From Dicaeum eximium (Eukaryota; Chordata; Aves; Passeriformes; Dicaeidae), in the NCBI GenBank assembly GCA_013396995.1, contig VWZP01005688.1, positions 16,916-80,915 on the forward strand: a stretch of 64,000 nt of DNA, read 5' to 3'. Shown here in pieces: positions 37,437 through 48,860 of the stretch (positions within the stretch are counted from its first letter, which is position 1; the number at the start of each line of letters is the position of its first letter). The notes under the pieces were generated by a model. That model worked only from the letters and a program-made list of their open reading frames with translations. It had not been told where the DNA came from and made no database searches. Position numbers and translations under genes: made by a program.

Positions 37437-39784
37437 GTAAAGCTCTGAGGCTGAAGACTGTGAGAGCTTGGGGACCTCCTCAAGGAGCAGGTGGGTGAGT
37501 GACTGGCTGAAGGAGAGGGCAGTGGGCATAGCTGAACACTGGTTAGGGGACTAAGAGGACTTTGCACAAGGAAAGACTTTGGTGCTTGAGTAGGTCTGGA
37601 CAGCAAGAGGATAAGGTGCTGCTAGGAGGAAGGAGCCATAAGCCTGTGGGTTTTGAACCTATATCGTTCACATTTATTAACTCAAAATTACTAAAAATCT
37701 CTGAATAATCAGGTATGTGTATCTGGGTCAGAGATGACATTACATGGACATAACCTTTCTGGCCCAATAGGTTGTGTATATATTGCAAAGTTGCAATCCC
37801 ATATTGTTTTTTTCCTATCCTGTGGTGTTCTCCCTGGCTCTCCAGCCAGAGATGGGCTGCTCCCACTTCCCTCCAGTGGCAGGGGGCATTTGGTGAGTGG
37901 TGCTGAGTGTGGTTCTCTGCAGCCTTTTTGGGATCGAGGCCTTTGCTGTGAGCAATTACCTCCTGAAGGAGGATGTTGCGAGACTCTTAAATTAGAGGCA
38001 CCTTATTAGCTTATCTTGGCACTTCACGTGCCAAGCGTTTGCTATAAAAAGATACACTTTGCTGCTAAGACTGAGTGATTAATTTGCAAGCCAGCAAGTT
38101 GTTAGACTGTGCTAACAATTACCATATTTGATAGATTAAAGCCTGCACGAGGGTATCGGTTACCTTGGGAGTTTATTTACAGTTCCTGATCTGTGGCAGG
38201 CAAAGAATTTGTGGTGTGACAATGACTATATCATGTCTCTGTGATCCAATCACATTTAAAAATAATGTCCAAGCTGAAAATTCTGAAAAATTTTCCCAAA
38301 GAAACAAATCTCAAACAAAACCAACCAAACAAACAAATCTGTTTGCTATGCATGGACTCAGCCCTTTCCATTTTGAAGCTTAGCTTCTTCCTACAAGAAG
38401 CCATCAGCTGGATGTATGTCTCTGTGGAAAACTTCCCTCCTGTGAAAATAAAATTAAGAATCCAGAAAACTTGTGTTTTGCCCTGAAATGAAAATGTTAC
38501 CTTTTAGATTAGAGCTCTGTATGTACTGTGATGATCAGTCTATTTTTGTGTGTAAGCTATATGCAACTTATAGTTTGCACTATAAGGAGCTGAAGTTTCT
38601 CTTGCTGGAGTCCCTTCAGTTTGGCACCAAAAGTATTTAACTATCTAGCAGAGAAATAAAATTACTGACTTTATGGTCCAGGGGTCTCAAAGTTTCACAT
38701 TTTTCAAGGCACAGGTGAAAACAATTGGTGGTAATGGTGGAAAAGACAAGGAGAAAGTCACTGCTCAGCTTTTTTTCTGATCAGAAATGATGTCCTATAA
38801 AGTGACAATGAAATTCTCATGGTATTCTTTTTTTTGCAAACTGATACTCATCTAACTCAGAGTTGTTGCTCTCTCCAGGACTTGGTGTGAGCATGGAAAC
38901 TGATGTTAACAGCCCTCCTCTGCAGCAGTGGCACCTGGGAAGACAAAAATAGCTGTGCCCCAAAACACCCATCCCTTCAGGAGATTTTTGACCTGCATCC
39001 TTGCTTATGTAAAGTTTTCGTACCTTTTGCCTCTCTCTTTTCCAAGTGGTTTTATTCATTCTGACTTGTGATCAGGCCCTGTTTTAATAACTCCTGAGCT
39101 GCTGTTGTCCCCGCAGAGCAGAGGGGAGGACTTGGCACGTCAGAAACCTTCAGAGGTGGGCAGCACACAAAAGGTCACCCTCCAGCCCGTGAGATCCATG
39201 GGCGGCCAGGCTGCTTCCCTCCTCCTCATTCCCTGCATTCCTCTGTGCCCATGTCATTGCTGGGCACTCTCCCTCTCTCCTCCCCTTGTATTTCCAGGGT
39301 TATTTTTTGAATGTCAACATGAATGATGGGAACCGCCTGCTGTAAGAAAGTTTTGGGGAAAAGGAGTGCTGTGAGCTTTGGCAGCCCAGGTGGGGCACGG
39401 GCAACAATGTCACCCTTGTCTGCTCTCCCTTTTGGGCATCTGCAGCTCATCCAGCCCTGGGGACACGGGACAGTCATGAGCACACGTGCCAGCTTGGGGC
39501 TTGCAGGGGCTGGTATGTCCCTCGGCATCCTGGGCACATCATCTGCACAGGTTTAGTAGCCATAGTGCTCAGATGAGTCACTTTGGGGGTTTTTTTGTTA
39601 TTTGTTTGCTGTTCTGGGGCAGTCCTCCTGCCCAGTTATATTTAAATATGTGATTCATGGCCATTTAGTCTCTGTCGTCATATTTATTCTGTAATCATCA
39701 TTAAGAGATCTCTATTACTGTCTCTTTCCCTTGGCTTTTGGTAAATTTTCTGCCTTCTGCCTCTGGTGAAGCCAGTAGCAGATG
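37437..39784. other. Non-coding stretch with a short E-box hairpin
   Basis: CTTGGCAC at 38015-38022 pairs perfectly with GTGCCAAG at 38028-38035 across a 5-base loop, and the site includes CACGTG. A GC-rich patch lies at about 39090-39540 and carries a 39-base interval (39117-39155) with plausible splice sites. No gene is recognised. Confidence 0.4.
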
Positions 39785-39835
39785 ATAAAAATGCTTTGAA
39801 ATTACGTTTGAAGAACCACAGCTGGTATAAATAGA
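39785..39835 (+). mobile_element. Possible MIR/L2-type 3' tail remnant
   Basis: AAATGCTTTGAAATTACG followed by GTATAAATAG resembles the conserved 'aaagcgctttgagatc...ctatataaatg' tail of MIR/L2 elements. No body is recognisable upstream, so this is tentative. Confidence 0.25.
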
Positions 39836-41132
39836 TTTTACTTTGATGTATCTGATCTGATTTGTGTTACCTGAGAATCAGGCCTTAACTGTTAAATTCT
39901 GCTACTTTTGTTAAAAAATAGTACTCAGCAGTGAATTCCTTTTAGTTGTCAGAGCCTTCTCCAGCTCAAGGTCTGAGGTAAGTGGTTGGCACCATGCCAC
40001 CGAGATGACAGTGGTTTGGGGCTGACCATGAGAATGGTACAAACACGTTAGCAGAAACAACACAGTGCTTGGTAGCATCTAAGGCAAAACTGAACAAGTT
40101 CTCAATGAAACTCAGCATTTCAGTTGGAAAGTTTGATTTCTTAGGGAATGTTAATAGTCAAAATATTTTGAATGGATTGGGCTGTGGTCCTTCTCCTTTC
40201 TGTTTAGGCATTCTCCAAGGAGGACTGCCAGGTCTGTGAGAAAACCAGGTGCTTGACACAGCAGTAAGACCTGCCATGAATGATTTGTGCAGAAACCAAG
40301 AGGAAAATTGCCTAGAAGGGGAAAGGAAATGGGAAATTTTGTGGGTGTTTTTTTGGTGGCAAGATACAGAGTGGGGGTAAAAAAAGACAAGACTGCTGTT
40401 ATTGCTAAGGTGTAGCAGTAGCTAATTATTAGCAGTTAACAAATAGGGCAGTGTTATTGATAGTAAATTGGTAGTAGCTGACAAAAGCCTAGCACAAGCA
40501 CTAATTTTTCCTCCTTGCATCTGAACCCTCTGGTGGTGATACAGGCTTTGCACTTGTGTGTTGTGGCCATCCAGAGTAGTTAAGGGAAAAAAGGTGGAGA
40601 TACAATCAGAGTTTGGACAGAAGAGATGCCTGCAGAGGGAAGTGTCATATAGATTTTGGTATTAAAAAAAATTAAGATAATCAGTCTAGACACGCAAGTG
40701 AAAGAGAGGCTATAACCTCAATGGCCATATGCTACAAAAAAACAAGCAGGAGGAGGATCAGTATAGTGCAATATAAACTGCAAACCCTCTCCACTGGGCT
40801 CAGCAGGACTTCAAATAAATGGGAAGGTAATAGTGCAGCAAGTACAACAGAAGAGAAAAATACTCCAGTGCTGCTGAAGAGATCAGCCAGTGTCTGCTTT
40901 AAAAGCTGTGATGAGCAATGCCTCACTTTCTGGAACCATGGTCTGGGGTCCTTGGTTTGTGCCAGGATGCAGCACAGAGTGTGTGTGCAAGCTGCTGAAC
41001 TGAGACAGGAGCAGAGCAGCATGTAAAATCCCTCAGGAATGAGGGGCTGCTCATATGTCCCACAAAGGGGAAACATTGGAAGAAAAAAAACCTATGGCTT
41101 GATGTCTGGGGGTTTACTGTTGCAAGCACGCG
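39836..41132. other. Non-coding stretch, no gene seen
   Basis: Mixed DNA. The interval 39946-39977 ends in a good donor (GAG|GTAAGT) but has only a short acceptor tract. Nothing else is notable. Confidence 0.4.
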
Positions 41133-41222
41133 TGCCTCAGTTTTTCTATCTCTGTAAAATTATTATAAGGGCTTCTTCATGAAATGTGTTTGGAGATAGT
41201 TTCTATAAAAAGCTGCAGTAAG
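41133..41222 (+). mobile_element. Old MIR-type SINE remnant
   Basis: GCCTCAGTTTTTCTATCTCT then GTAAAATTATTATAAGG match the MIR core-to-tail junction 'cctcagtttcctcatctgtaaaat...ataat'. AAATGTGTTTGGAGATAG and CTATAAAAAGCTGCAGTAAG then match the 'aagcgctttgagat...ctatagaaatgca' tail. It is on the + strand and truncated at its 5' side. The assignment is by remembered consensus. Confidence 0.6.
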
Positions 41223-43419
41223 GCTTGGGGAGATACCTGACTGAGCCAAGGAAACACTTGGGAGTTAAGCAAATATCCTCTTGAAAATGAAGCCAAATTT
41301 ACATGCCTGCAGGAAAGTGGTTGTGCCTTTCCTGAAAAGATTTCCTAATTTCCTAAAAAGGCATTTCTATTAATTCTCCGCAAGGGACATGACAATGTTT
41401 GCAGCATTAATAGAATTGTCTGTCTGAGGAGGAAATAAAGGACTGTTAATCATGGGCCCTTTTTTTCTCCTGTGTTTGCTTTGGTCCTTGACTGTTACAT
41501 CGATATTTAGCATATGTCTTAAGTTCATTTTAGTTCAGTCTCATTACATGTACTTGTTACTTGTGATGCTGCTGATTTGAAAAGCAGTCCCAAAATCCTG
41601 AGGATTTTTCTGGCTTTGTACCATTCTTTGAATTACATGTTCTACAAGTTTTTTGTGCATCACAGACTGGTGGGTTTTTTTGGCTGTAAGTCAGAATAAT
41701 GTTCCTGGGGATGATGAGAGTTCACTTTTTAACCCATTTGCTTGTCTCCAAAATGCAGCAAGGAGCTTTTTTGTTGAGTGCTTGATTCCATCCTCCCACT
41801 CTGTTCTGGCTTAGAAAAGGGCAATTATCCCAAATTCACACTTACCCTGTCACCTGTAGACAAGGCATCTCTGGTGCCTGGTGTGAGCTGCTCCATGCTG
41901 TCTGACAAAGCTGGGATGGGGAATTGCCTGGGCTGGGAAGGAGCCCATGGATGGACCAGGCTCCAGGGCACTGGGGCAATGTCCCAGCTGCAGGTGTGGC
42001 TGTGTACATGCAAAATAGGGGGCTTGCAGCTTTAGGGGCTCCTCTGCAAAAGCTGGGCTAGAAACCTCTGTGAGGCCTCCTAGACCTGCTGGCACTGAAG
42101 CTGCCTGCAGCCCTGATTGCCAGAGTGCTGCTTTGGGATTGAGGAAGGTAGGGTATTAAACAGCAAATAGTACATCCAGCGTGCCCAGAAGGCTCAGAAG
42201 TCGTGGTCTGCAGTCCATGTCTTCCCATGTTTGGGGAAACCTTTCTCCTGAAGGCACTTTGGGTTTCACTTGCTGCACCTTTGGTTCAGCTCCTTTGAAC
42301 TAGAGGTCAGTGCACATCCTGAAGCACAAGGATTTGTATTTCTTGGAAAGCTTTTAATCATCGCAGTGGTAGCCCTACTTGGTCTCCTTTTAATTTGTGA
42401 ATTATTCACACGTGGTAGAAAAGGCAAAATGTGTTGAATGAGTTTTGCATGATTAATGGTTTTGTCCAGAATTATTGCTGGTGAAGATGCGGTATTTTAT
42501 ATTTTGGCTGACATATAAAAGCAAGGGAGAGCCAATTTTTTTTTTTTTAATTGAGAGTTCATAATGTCTGTCTCTTTATTGGCTTTATTTTTAGGGATAT
42601 AGACGAAGCAGATTGTAAATTGTGAGTAATTTAATTTTAATTAGTTCTACTAAAAGCTTTATTACTCTTTCCTCTTCTCTTTCCATGAAAGTGATAGCAA
42701 GGCAAATGTTTGTGATCCTGAGTGCTGTAAGAAGGTGCTGTTTTTCAGACCTCCTGGCACAGCTTGTCAGCATCTCTTAAAATTCTTTGTAATCCCAAAA
42801 GCCTGCACTTCTGAAGTGCTCAGCTCTGCCCAGAAAAGCTGTGACAAATGGTATCTGTGCCAGGGAGTAGGCTGAGGTTATTAAAGAATTTGCTGTTATG
42901 ATTATTTTAGCGAGTGAGTTGCTTGTTTGTAGGGGTTCCGCCCCCTCCCCCCAAGAAGCTTCTTAGATATAGATTAGCAGTATCTGTTATCTGTAAGGCT
43001 TTGAAGTTGTTCTTACCCAAAAGTGAAGGAACTAAAAATAAACAGCCAAACAATCAAAAACCTGGGAAAAAAAAGAGAAAAACAAAACCAAAAAATCCCC
43101 GACCCAGTGAAAGAGTAACCACTGCCTGCTCTGTGGCAAATTTTTGTTGCTCTCCCAGCTGGTCCAAGCTCTGCTCATGGAGTGTGGGGGAGATTGTAAA
43201 CCCTTTGGGCAGCACTGGGGACTGCAGCCACTTGCTCCTCTCCTTCATCTACTTTCATGAGCTTGAAATATTGAAAATCATCCTTCATGGGACATCCTGC
43301 CTAAACCTCCCATCGCTGTTGTTTTATGTAGAAATGAATTTATATTATACTAGAAAAACAGGGTGCAAATTAACTCAGAAAGGAAATGGCTTTTAAAGTT
43401 GCAAGACACGGTGATCCAT
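41223..43419. other. Non-coding stretch, no gene seen
   Basis: Mixed DNA with a 13-base T run at 42536-42548. The 160-codon frame at 42914-43396 contains a lysine-rich block from an A-rich tract and is not called as a gene. Confidence 0.4.
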
Positions 43420-44330
43420 GCTGGTCAGTGGACTGGTTGAGCTGGTCAGGTCCTTCCAAGCAGTTGCCCCTTTCCCTGGATCCTGCTGTACTGCCGCAGC
43501 GTTGCCTCCATTGCTGCTGGAGCACAGGACAAGGACCAGGACAGTGCCTGGGAACTGTCTGTGGTTGCTGGGGAGCATCAGTGGTGCCTTTCCCAGGGGG
43601 CAGGGACAAACCCACGCTTCTCTCTGAGCCTGCTGCGGCCCTCAGCCCTCCCTGACCAAGATTTTCAGTTTGCCTTGAGGTTTTGTGCTATACTTGGGTT
43701 AACCAGCGGATGCTCTCAGATGTCCTTGCCACTGAAGAGCTGCTGCAAGGTTGGAGTTACCTCGCTCGTCGCTGCTGCCCTCCAAGGCCATGGAATGTGC
43801 TCCCGAGGCAGCTCCGTGTCCCTTGCCCTGCCCTGGCCACGGAGGGACCCTCCTGAGGAGCTGCCCTTGGCTGGACTGCACAAAAGGGGCTGCCTTGTGC
43901 AGGTTAATGACTTCTGCTGACCCTCCTGCACTTGTCCTGACTCTTCCTGTGCCTTTCCCAGGGAAGAGTTTGTCCAGGGCAGGTTTCCGTGTCCAGGGGC
44001 TCTGTTGTGCATCCCAGCATTTGGATCTCCCTGATTGCTGTGGGAGTGGTGTGGCACTGCAAGGGGCACTTGGCTTTCACTGCTGCTGTTTACTTGTAGT
44101 AAACACAGCCGGTCTGTCTCTCTGTCACTGTTGTTGTTTGTCCCACAAACTCTTTTTTCTTTTTTTTTTCTTTTCTGGAAGAATCTTTGAAGCTTTTGTC
44201 CAGCCCGATCTGGCCTCCCTGGGCTCATTCTTCTTAAACAGCACCAAAACCCACCCCAGCTGCCCAGTTGTGTGCCACGGACTTGGGGTTGCACAGCATG
44301 AAAATGCAGCTCAGCTGAGTGTGATGATGG
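43420..44330. other. GC-rich patch with long overlapping open frames, not called as genes
   Basis: GC content is locally raised. Two of the longer frames in the window overlap almost completely on opposite strands (43751-44383 +, 43716-44294 -). Both are low-complexity (Pro/Leu/Cys/Ser-rich, with a Phe run from a T tract) and have no domain, so they are best read as chance frames. A small set of CpGs lies near 43485-43850. No exon is supported. Confidence 0.45.
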
Positions 44331-44389
44331 CTTTAGAAAAACAAGGGTTGGGGGGAAATTCCAAATGGGATTCTCTCAGGTAATCTCGC

Positions 44390-44660
44390 AGTGAAGCAAT
44401 GCAAGTGTTAATTACTGCTCTGAGTGACAGGTGGAATTATCCAAGTGTAATGCTGCTTTCAGGTTGAAAAAAGAGAAAGGGCTATATTTACAAAAAATAA
44501 GTTATTTAACACTCAACAGGGTGCATCTTAGCTAGCATTGCAATGCACCTATTAAATTTTTAGTGCCAGATTATTATTCACAGCCAGGGTACAGAAGGTG
44601 TGGAGCAGCATAACCCAAGCAACAGTTATTAATTAATCAGGTGTTGTAAGTGCCTAAAGA
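44390..44660. promoter_or_regulatory. Candidate conserved element with C/EBP-like and homeodomain palindromes
   Basis: GCATTGCAATGC at 44535-44546 is a perfect 12-bp palindrome centred on a C/EBP-like ATTGCAAT. It sits inside a longer GTGCAT...ATGCAC inverted repeat (44521-44548). ATTAATTAAT at 44628-44637 is a second perfect palindrome. No open frame crosses the region. The regulatory role is inferred. Confidence 0.3.
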
Positions 44661-47500
44661 GAGCAGTAGGCAAATGATAAGAGCCTCCCTGGGATACAAT
44701 ATACTTTTTTTTTTTCACAGATTGCAAATTAGTTAAAGCATGTATAATAATGTGATGTCCCCTTAGCAGATATTGCATCCATTATTCTTTCTACTCATAT
44801 TAATAAACTCATTGATGAATACCCTCATTCTGTACGCTGTTCCCAAAAATGATTTGCAATTGTAAAACCTTTTAACTCTGCAACTGTTTGTACTGAAAGG
44901 CAACTTTGGGAGATACTGTAAATTATTTTGACGGATTTGAAAATGCTGTTTATATCCATTAGTTGCTACAAATGCCAGGGTGCTGTGATTTAACTGCCTC
45001 ATTCTTCCTTATGGGAAGAAGATGCGTTAGATAAATTTTGAAGTTGGTAAAGATTGAGGAAAAACTTCCTGTAAGAGGAAAAGACGATGAAGGATGTATG
45101 TAGTTTTAGTTGTCTCTCAGGGTTATCAATTAAGTTTCCCTCTGGGAAGGGACTGGTGGGTCTCTGGAGCATCCTGCAGAGCAGTGGAGAGATGCCATTC
45201 CCATGGGGATGATGGAGGGGTGGGAGAGCCAAGCCAGGGCTGCCAGAGCTTGGCTTACACAGTGCCTTATAAATGCCATCACTTGGCAGGATTATTTGGG
45301 CAGAAAACGAATCAGATTTTCCAAGCTTCCCAGTCTTATTTTGAGTGAGAAACTATGTGTTAGAGCTTATTATCACATCTTAAATGGTCATTTTTGGTGT
45401 CACACTGGCTCTGTATAGCTCATCATTTTCAGTGTAATTAGTTTGCTTTCTGGGAGCTCTAATGCATATGCATTTGAACGCCTTGACCTCTCAGTGTAAT
45501 TTTCTTTTTTATTTTTTTTACCACTGGGTCAAGAGTATATGTAGGAAGACAGGGGGAAAACTAGGACACTGAGGTAGAAAATCGTGTTCCTGAAGAGCAA
45601 AGCAATATCATTGCAAGAATATATTAAATAGCAGCAGCACTGCTGAGGCAGAGCACGGTGCTATTACCACTCTCACTGGGCACCAGTCGGGGAGTTTATG
45701 GCTGTGTGTCATCCCTGTGGCCTGCACAGCCATTCCCCTTGCTGGAGACTAAATGAGTTTGCAGGCAAGTCATGAAATGGTCCCACGAAGTGAAAAAGAT
45801 TCCTTTCTCCCACTGCCCGCCCCCCATCTTTTTGTGGCCACAGTTGAGAGGGAGCAGCTCTGGTTGGGGAGGAATAACTCCATTAAGTGCTTCCCGTCAC
45901 AGAGCTGGAGACTTTTCTGCCTGCCTTACCTATTAGAGTGGAACTTGGTGGTTAACTCCAGCCTAAAGAAGGGCTCCCTAGTGTTCTTCCTGGCCCAAAG
46001 TCAGCATAATAGCTGCTCTTTAGCTAGAAGGCATCACTTGGCTCATGGCCTTGGGGCTGAAAACTGGAGATGGGGCAAGGTTGGGTATTTCTGCCCTATA
46101 GTTGTTGGTTTGGATGATGAACCCCTGCTGATGCACAGTTTTTGTTTTGCTTCCTCCCTGCAGCTCTGTTGTGAAACTTTGGTCCTTTGGTGTGTGTCAC
46201 AACTTAGGAAGGCAAATATGGACCTTTTGTGGTGCAGTTTCAAGTATTTATTGTGGTAGCTTAAATTTAGTTGGGAATCCTCCTATGCTGAGCTGGAAGT
46301 GGGTTAGGTGACACACTTGTGTATCATAAGTTGATTTTTGGAGTCACTTGTCGTGAAGTGGATGGTATTTGGAGCTGAGGAACTGTCTGGTTGTTTCATA
46401 GCTGGGCATCCTGCGTGGGGGCCCTAGGAGTGGCAATATGATCAATGGCCATATCTTCACCATTCAGCTGTCATTCTTGCTTTTCATTTGCAAATGAAGA
46501 TGCTGCTAACCTGCTTTTAAACGTATGGCCCATTAGCTACCTCCTGCTATTCAGATGGTAATGTAGTGGACCAGTGGTGATTTAGCACTCTGACTTGTAT
46601 GGAAAGTAACAGATTGTTTACGCTGGTAATGACACTCATTTCCATATCAATTCCTCCTGCTAGACCAATGCCTTAAAATAAAAAACTTATGGCAGGACGG
46701 TACTTACCCAGACCGGCTAAAGGAAAAGCCTTGTGTTTGTCTTGGGTACTGCCTTGAATTGTTGAGGAACCAGACAAGGGGGGAAAGCCTCTTGCAGATA
46801 AATCATGTATGTAAGTATTGGGGTGAGTTAAGAAATCCCAGCAGGAGCAATGGATGTGAGGAGTTTGAGGCTGAAAAAAATAATGACTTTGAAGGATTAG
46901 GCAGAAAATACTGTTCTAGATTGCTAGCAGATAAACGTCAGCAGGGGATCTGGGGATCTATCTATTTTTAATATGAACAGGGTTCTGGCCTTCTGACTTC
47001 TCTGGAGTGGCAGTGCTTCCTACCAGTTGAGTATCTGAACAATTCTGATGAATGACTCGTTTTGTAGCCATACCAGGAACATCTGAGATCTTCCTTCTGT
47101 GCTTGGTAGTCAGCAAGAGCTTGCCATCAAAACATAAACAGTTGTTTTGTCTGGGTTTTTTAGAGCTTTGAGTGGCAGGTGGTTTGTGCCCATTGCTGGA
47201 GTTCTAGACATGAAGCTGGCAGTGAAAGGCTCGTGGAGAACACACCTGGTGCTGCTCTTTGGGCAGGGATTGTCAGAAGAGAGATTGGCAGAGTAGGTGC
47301 TTCAAAGAGGTCAACATCAGCTGACAACTGACATTAGTCCATCCTACCCTTTCCCGTCTTGAACTCTGTGACATGTGAAGTTAGTGAAGGTGGTGAGCTC
47401 ATGAATTAGTCAGACTCATGTCAGCATGGCAGTGACAGATGGGACTGATGGGACAGAGGGCACGGTCTGCCCGCAGAGGTGTACCAGGACTGCTGATGAG
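44661..47500. other. Non-coding stretch, no gene seen
   Basis: Mixed DNA with an 11-base T run at 44705-44715. The 168-codon frame at 45753-46259 has no domain, and a shorter opposite-strand frame overlaps it. No gene is called. Confidence 0.4.
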
Positions 47501-47540
47501 TATCAGCACTTGGACTGCTGAATATCAGCACTTGGACTGC
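47501..47540 (+). repeat. 22-bp tandem repeat, two copies
   Basis: TATCAGCACTTGGACTGC occurs at 47501-47518 and again, identical, at 47523-47540, separated by TGAA. The bases just upstream (about 47481-47500) look like a diverged third copy. Confidence 0.8.
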
Positions 47541-47664
47541 ATGTTACCAGCTCATATTTATTTGTTTATTGGTGGTTTTTTTTCTTCTGATGAGGTGAAC
47601 ATGTGGCAGGTCTCAGCCTGAGCACTGTTCTTGGATGGATGTTGAGTGTCCAAATGGAAAAGGG

Positions 47665-47990
47665 GAGCTGGAAAGAGTGTGAATGGAGCAGCAAGAATGA
47701 TTGGGAGTTTAGGGGACAAAGTATTTGGTGATTGCTGGTTTTTTAGCTTACAGAGAAGGTGGAAGGTATAGACCTGGTGGTAGGTTGCTGCAGAGAGGAG
47801 ATACCCACATCAGGCAGGATAAAGAGATGTAGCCTGGAGCAGTAGCAAGAGACTGTCAAGTTCCATACTGGGGGACACATTCAGTTGGAAGGAGCAGGGA
47901 CCTGTGGGAGACCCTAGGTTACATAGGTCCCTCAGATACTTTGCATTAGGCTTGTGGACACTGCTGGTCCTTCCAGGTCTATCTTACTCT
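47665..47990 (+). mobile_element. Probable old, degraded CR1 LINE 3' fragment
   Basis: Four ordered blocks resemble the CR1 3' region in sense orientation: GAGCTGGAAAGAGTG with AGAATGATTGGGAG at the start; TTTTTTAGCTTACAGAGAAGG; CAAGTTCCATACTGGG; and GGTCCTTCCAGG...ACTCTATG near 47970-47992, matching the usual 'ggtcccttccaa...attctatg' end. The segments between are deleted or diverged. It is much older than the copy at 56184-56398. The call needs a consensus alignment. Confidence 0.45.
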
Positions 47991-48589
47991 ATGTATTTTT
48001 GTTATTTTAAGCATAGAAGGGAATACCACAAAGAAATGTGCATGTTTATTTTTAGGAAGTTAGGTAATAGTGTCAGAACAGAGAGCTTTGTAGAATTTTG
48101 GTATTACAATTGCACTCTATTACACAGAAATATTTCCAGCACCTTGAGGAAAGGTGAGACACCAAACTGGAGGGGTGAGTTGGTAACAGAGCAAGAAAGG
48201 ACCCCAATGTTAGCAGCAATGAAAAAGGAATTGAGCTGGGGAGCGAGACACATCCCAGGTTTGCTGTGAGCAAATAACCCCGTGGAGTTCTGCAGCACTC
48301 CAGGCACGGGACACCACGTGCTTGCTTGGGCTGCCAGGCAGGAAACTACTCATGCCTCAGTCAGTGGAGCTGGCAGCAGTGCAGGAAAGTTCACCATTAT
48401 TTAACAACAACCCATTGCAAATGGCACAAAGAAGCAAACAGTAACAAAATGGGCCCCCCAAAGCACAAACAGAGTGGGCAGACCTGCTGCTGGGCAGGAG
48501 GTATGGGGAGGGAAGGTACAGGAGGCACAGGTTGTGGCTGCCACTTGGAAGTTCAGTTGGTTTCCTGAAGATCCCAGGTTGCCTTTATT
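47991..48589. other. Non-coding stretch, no gene seen
   Basis: Mixed DNA. A 121-codon frame (47904-48269) begins inside the probable CR1 fragment and has no domain, so it is not called. Confidence 0.4.
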
Positions 48590-48860
48590 GCAGGTTGATA
48601 CTTCTTATTTTGTTTTCATGCAAAACATAGAAATTGCATATGTATATTCTGAATGGGATGGCACATTATATTTTGAAATGAAAATGATCTAGAAGAGAAA
48701 TAACAGAGAACAAATAGATATTACAGGACAGCTATTACAATTATTGTAAATGCTCTGCAGAGCTTTTCCCTTTTCTTCCAGCCATTTTCGGGAATGGAAG
48801 ACAATTACTTACGCTGAATGCTATTGTGAATAGAATAAAGACACTTGGTTATTAAGAAAT
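48590..48860. promoter_or_regulatory. Candidate conserved element with SOX-like inverted pair
   Basis: TTACAATTATTGTAA at 48735-48749 is a perfect inverted repeat around one base and contains convergent ACAAT/ATTGT SOX-type cores. Three bases later GCTCTGCAGAGC (48752-48763) is a perfect 12-bp palindrome. The surrounding DNA is AT-rich with little open frame. The regulatory role is inferred. Confidence 0.3.

Noticed and set aside
38680..38740. hAT transposon terminus suggested by CAGGGGTCTCAAAGTTT
   Set aside because: No matching inverted terminus or 8-base target duplication was found nearby. The motif alone is weak.
43716..44383. Pair of about 200-codon open frames on opposite strands
   Set aside because: They overlap almost fully in GC-rich DNA, include homopolymer-derived runs and show no domain.
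45545..45600. Another MIR-like segment (GAAAACTAGGACACTGAGG)
   Set aside because: Only one short block resembles MIR, with no ordered neighbouring blocks.
45753..46259. 168-codon open frame on the + strand
   Set aside because: No domain, no flanking gene structure, and a shorter opposite-strand frame overlaps it.
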